A stretch of 9,789 nucleotides of DNA, from the NCBI GenBank assembly GCA_910585655.1, contig CAJUFW010000132.1, forward strand, positions 1 through 9,789, given 5' to 3'. The notes under the pieces were generated by a model. The model ran no database searches, had not been told where the DNA came from, and worked only from the letters and a program-made list of their open reading frames with translations. The translations under genes were made by a program, and so were the position numbers. Of the stretch, positions 7,968 to 9,789 are shown piece after piece. Origin of the DNA: an uncultured Lachnospiraceae bacterium. Lineage in GTDB: Bacteria > Bacillota_A > Clostridia > Lachnospirales > Lachnospiraceae. Position 1 is the first letter of the stretch. Each line of letters begins with the position of its first letter.

Positions 7968-9113
7968 TTACGCAAACAACTCCCTCGTCTTTCCCATCCG
8001 TTCTGCTACCGCCACGCCAAACGGGCATCGCTCCTCGCAGCTTCTACAGCCAATACAAGCGTCTGCCTGAACGGATAGTTGCTGATAATGCGCCCGTACC
8101 GTTGCCGGAACCTCCTCCTGCATGGCTGCCAAATCATAAAGCTTGTTGACCATCGCGATATCGATCTGTACCGGACACGGCGCGCAATGCCCGCAATACG
8201 TACATTGACCGGAATATGCATGATGCGGCGCGTCGGCTAAGACGCTGGCATAATTCTTTTCCTCTTCGGAGGCAGTTTCATAAGCGACGGCAGCCTCTAC
8301 CTGCTCCGGTGTTTCACAACCTGTCATCACACTGGCTACACCTGGTCTGGTCAGAGCATAATGCAGACACTGAACAGGGGTCAACGCCACACCAAATGGT
8401 GAGGTCTGTGCCGAAAACAGTCGTCCGCCTGCATAGCCCTTCATCACGGTAATCCCCACCCCCCGCTGTTCGCAAATCCGGTAAAGTTCTTCTCGTTCCG
8501 GTGCAATCCCGCCTAATGTTTCGTCATAGCGATCGGCAAAGTATTGATTGAGATCTTCCGTAGCCGGAAGCAAATCAAAGGCAGGATTGACACTAAATAA
8601 AATCATAGCGATTTCTCCATGCATAGCTGCCATTTTCGCTACTGCCGGATTGTGCGTACTCAGACCGATTTCCCGAATCTTTCCTGTCCTTTTGAGTTCT
8701 CTTACATAGTCTATATAATCTCCGCCTGCCATAAGCCGCTCAAACTCTGCCGCCTCGTCTACAAAATGAATCATCCCCAAATCTACATAATCCGTCCGCA
8801 GCCGTACAAGCAAATCTTCAAACGCTTCTTTTACTTTTTCGATTTCCCGTGTCCGTACATATTGACCATTTTGCCAGGTAGAACCGATATGCCCCTGGAT
8901 AATCCACTCTTTCCGCTTTCCCTCTATCGCCGCTCCAATGTTAGAACGAACCTTTGGTTCTGACATCCAGCAATCCAAAATGTTTATTCCATGCTGCGCG
9001 CAGCGTTCGATTACCGCCTTTGTTTCCTCTGTATTATGGCGTTCCAGCCATTCTCCCCCCAAACCGATTTCACTGACTTTCATTCCGGTCATTCCTAATT
9101 CTCTGTACCTCAT
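7968..9113 (-). CDS. Aldo/keto reductase of the ferredoxin type (COG1453-like)
   Basis: A 381-aa protein with an aldo/keto reductase barrel (about 1-290; RYRELGMTGMKVSEIGLGG opening, IHFVD with His116, REIGLSTHNP) and a C-terminal iron-sulfur region. The first cluster motif is CTYCGHCAPCP (Cys304, 307, 310, 313) and the second is CIGCRSCEERCP (Cys353, 356, 359, 363), so two 4Fe-4S clusters are expected. The position of the usual catalytic Tyr is occupied within DCWMSEP, and the usual Lys within IIQGHIG, so the standard tetrad is incomplete. My recollection is that these two motifs recur in related clostridial proteins, which would make this a subfamily trait rather than decay. An ATG at 9170 exists, but the ATG at 9113 has GGAGG 9 nt upstream and matches the family N-terminus. 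It leads the run of genes containing GH20 and AraC, so a role in amino-sugar or oligosaccharide redox metabolism is a guess. Confidence 0.88.
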   Translation of the reverse strand: MRYRELGMTGMKVSEIGLGGEWLERHNTEETKAVIERCAQHGINILDCWMSEPKVRSNIGAAIEGKRKEWIIQGHIGSTWQNGQYVRTREIEKVKEAFEDLLVRLRTDYVDLGMIHFVDEAAEFERLMAGGDYIDYVRELKRTGKIREIGLSTHNPAVAKMAAMHGEIAMILFSVNPAFDLLPATEDLNQYFADRYDETLGGIAPEREELYRICEQRGVGITVMKGYAGGRLFSAQTSPFGVALTPVQCLHYALTRPGVASVMTGCETPEQVEAAVAYETASEEEKNYASVLADAPHHAYSGQCTYCGHCAPCPVQIDIAMVNKLYDLAAMQEEVPATVRAHYQQLSVQADACIGCRSCEERCPFGVAVAERMGKTRELFA

Positions 9114-9122
9114 ATCCATATA

Positions 9123-9127
9123 CCTCC
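9123..9127 (-). promoter_or_regulatory. Ribosome binding site deciding the reductase start
   Basis: The minus strand reads GGAGG here. It is 9 nt before the ATG at 9113, 3 nt before an ATG at 9119 (too close), and lies downstream of the ATG at 9170. The start at 9113 is therefore the best supported. Confidence 0.8.
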
Positions 9128-9152
9128 AGCCTTTTCTATTTTTTTGCTTCTG

Positions 9153-9170
9153 TTGTCGTTTAAAACGCAA
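9153..9170. promoter_or_regulatory. Near-palindrome in the reductase leader, possible operator
   Basis: TTGTCGTTTAAAACGCAA contains the perfect palindrome CGTTT-A-AAACG (9157-9167), and the outer TTG and CAA also pair if one T is bulged. It lies between the candidate promoter (9200-9228) and the ribosome binding site, where a repressor could block elongation. No family consensus is matched closely; chance cannot be excluded. Confidence 0.25.
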
Positions 9171-9199
9171 TCCGGCGTCTCACAGCAGCGGTTAGTTTT

Positions 9200-9228
9200 A
9201 GTCTACCATATTTTATAGGAATTGGCTA
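9200..9228 (-). promoter_or_regulatory. Candidate promoter of the reductase-GH20-araC unit
   Basis: On the minus strand a -35-like TAGCCA (9223-9228, four of six matches to TTGACA) is spaced 17 bp from TAGACT (9200-9205, four of six matches to TATAAT), and the latter is preceded by TG-n, making an extended -10. It sits between the upstream terminator (9269-9294) and the reductase start, about 86 bp before the ATG at 9113. Confidence 0.45.
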
Positions 9229-9253
9229 GCAGAAATACCGCCTGCAGCGAAGG

Positions 9254-9402
9254 ACTTTCCTATCATCTAAAAAAGAGTCCGGCAAGCCGGACTCTCGCGC
9301 CGAACGCGGTTGCCGGACGGCAACATCTTCCATTCGCGCGAAGGTGCGTAAGCGCATGAATGCGTTCCCCCGCCCGGAGGGCTTTTTGTATCATAGGGAA
9401 GT
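9254..9402. mobile_element. MITE-like unit with imperfect terminal inverted repeats
   Basis: The left end (9254-9275, ACTTTCCTATCATCT then an A-run and G) is an imperfect inverted copy of the right end (9382-9402, CTTTTT then GTATCATAGGGAAGT). Between them lie consecutive palindromes: 9275-9294, CGCG-CCGAA-CGCG (9296-9308), GTTGCCG-GA-CGGCAAC (9309-9324), TTCGCGCGAA (9333-9342), TGCG-TAAG-CGCA (9345-9356) and GCCC-GGA-GGGC (9372-9382). The unit is about 150 bp, encodes nothing, and partly recurs at the other end of the window. No clear target-site duplication was found, so mobility is an inference; it may instead be a structured terminator repeat. Confidence 0.45.
9269..9294 (-). terminator. 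Intrinsic terminator upstream of the reductase unit
   Basis: A perfect 8-bp or longer stem (GAGTCCGG and CCGGACTC, apex CAAG on the plus strand; 9275-9294) is followed on the minus strand by six T residues (9269-9274). It would stop transcripts entering from the spore protein side and insulate the reductase promoter. Its core also occurs in the terminator at 57-90. Confidence 0.75.
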
Positions 9403-9432
9403 TTAGAGAACTTTCCTAATGATACAAAAAAC
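9369..9432. repeat. Dispersed hairpin repeat, copy R
   Basis: Second copy of the block at 1-63, in the same orientation, differing only by an inserted A at 9419. The left arm is 9383-9403, the loop TAGAG 9404-9408 and the right arm 9409-9430, so the extra A makes a one-base bulge in an otherwise long stem. The right arm runs into the U-tract of the spore protein terminator. Confidence 0.85.
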
Positions 9433-9467
9433 GGCTCCTGCCCTGAATAGTTCAGGTACAGCAGCCG
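9426..9467 (-). terminator. Intrinsic terminator of the spore protein gene
   Basis: A hairpin (9432-9467) is formed by CGGCT, CTG and CCTGAA pairing with TTCAGG, CAG and AGCCG, with small mismatches between the segments and apex TAG. On the minus strand it is followed by six T residues (9426-9431). It lies 34 bp past the spore protein stop. The plus strand also shows a pyrimidine-rich run after the stem (9468-9478), so weak bidirectional activity is possible. Confidence 0.8.
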
Positions 9468-9501
9468 CTTTTCTTTTCTGCTTTATAAAAAGCATATTGT
9501 C

Positions 9502-9711
9502 TTACTGACGTCCTGCCATAGACTCTTCCTGCTTCTTGATCATCTGGCGAACCATCTCGCCGCCGACAGAACCATTCTGAGCGCTTGTCAAATCGCCGTT
9601 ATAACCAGCCTTTAACGGAACTCCAATCTCGCCTGCAACTTCCATTTTAAAACGGTCCATTGCCTCTTTTGCCTCTGGAACTTCCATTCTTCCTGTTGTG
9701 TTACTTGCCAT
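9502..9711 (-). CDS. Alpha/beta-type small acid-soluble spore protein
   Basis: A 69-aa DNA-binding protein that coats and protects spore DNA and is degraded at germination. The central EIGVPLKAGYNGDL segment contains the germination-protease-type site after Glu28, and the second conserved block, LTSAQNGSVGGEMVRQMI, is the classic DNA-binding signature. Length is typical. GGAGG lies 9 nt before the ATG at 9711. A sigma-G-like -10 box lies further upstream and a terminator follows the gene, so it appears monocistronic and unrelated in function to the glycan genes. It shows that the organism belongs to a spore-forming lineage. Confidence 0.97.
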   Translation of the reverse strand: MASNTTGRMEVPEAKEAMDRFKMEVAGEIGVPLKAGYNGDLTSAQNGSVGGEMVRQMIKKQEESMAGRQ

Positions 9712-9776
9712 GTCTATTCACCTCCAAAATTTTTCTCGTTGTTTGGATACTGCATCTTTACTGCTTATCCTGCTAT

Positions 9777-9783
9777 TAGTATG
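9777..9783 (-). promoter_or_regulatory. Sigma-G-like -10 element for the spore protein gene
   Basis: The minus strand reads CATACTA, which fits the forespore sigma-G -10 pattern CATnnTA, 65 nt before the spore protein start. The matching -35 would fall beyond the window end and cannot be seen, so this is a half-site only, though sigma-G control is the rule for this gene family. Confidence 0.4.
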
Positions 9784-9789
9784 AAACTC

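Larger units (their letters stand above)
9114..9501. other. 388-bp intergenic region packed with hairpins
   Basis: No gene is seen between the spore protein and the reductase. From right to left it contains the spore protein terminator, the long hairpin repeat, a GC-rich block of small palindromes (9296-9368), a second terminator, a degenerate arm of the repeat, a candidate promoter and a candidate operator. The GC-rich centre contrasts sharply with the A/T-rich repeat arms. Confidence 0.8.

Noticed and set aside
8006..8221. Minus-strand 71-aa frame inside the reductase gene
   Set aside because: It is a shifted reading of the iron-sulfur region of the reductase; the reductase frame carries the intact cysteine motifs.
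7968..9113. Reductase as a decayed, inactive pseudogene because of the missing Tyr and Lys
   Set aside because: The frame is full length, all eight iron-sulfur cysteines are intact and the altered motifs look like a conserved subfamily pattern rather than random loss.
9114..9170. Longer N-terminus for the reductase starting at 9170
   Set aside because: The extra residues are basic and unlike the family, and they would be encoded across the ribosome binding site of the better start at 9113.
9254..9432. CRISPR array
   Set aside because: The repeats are inverted arms and unrelated palindromes, not regularly spaced direct repeats with unique spacers, and no cas gene is present.

Overview
The window looks like chromosomal DNA from a spore-forming, anaerobic, gut-type Firmicute, most probably Lachnospiraceae. 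The reasons are a clostridial alpha/beta-type small acid-soluble spore protein, strong GGAGG-type ribosome binding sites on every gene, a membrane-bound YesN-like AraC regulator next to a LipO/YtcQ-type binding lipoprotein, and a ferredoxin-type aldo/keto reductase. The family assignment rests on protein style and recall, not on a database search. All six genes lie on the minus strand, so transcription runs from high to low coordinates.

Layout in the direction of transcription: (1) spore protein gene (9711-9502) with a sigma-G-like -10 box at the window edge and its own terminator. (2) A 388-bp intergenic region (9501-9114). It holds a dense cluster of hairpins that looks like a MITE-like repeat, then a terminator, a candidate promoter and a candidate operator. 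(3) Aldo/keto reductase with two C-terminal 4Fe-4S motifs (9113-7968). (4) GH20-type beta-N-acetylhexosaminidase of 660 aa (7923-5941). (5) Two-transmembrane AraC-family regulator (5939-3870), 1 nt after the GH20 stop. (6) A 126-bp gap with an extended -10 promoter. (7) Solute-binding lipoprotein (3743-2076). (8) A second, divergent GH20-type enzyme (2059-155) whose ribosome binding site abuts the lipoprotein stop codon. (9) A terminator fused to a second copy of the intergenic hairpin repeat (90-1).

Together genes 3-8 look like a small polysaccharide/oligosaccharide utilisation locus for N-acetylhexosamine-containing glycans. The lipoprotein would capture an oligosaccharide, the AraC protein would sense a signal through its extracellular loop, and two GH20 enzymes without signal peptides would trim the imported sugar in the cytoplasm. 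The reductase is a plausible but unproven redox step. No permease or ATPase genes are present, so uptake must use components encoded elsewhere, or the lipoprotein has another role.

The least ordinary features are the repeat family at both ends of the locus, whose arms abut the U-tracts of intrinsic terminators; the absence of the usual aldo/keto reductase Tyr and Lys; and the pairing of two cytoplasmic GH20 paralogues with an orphan binding protein. I see no CRISPR array, tRNA, rRNA, riboswitch, transposase or phage gene.
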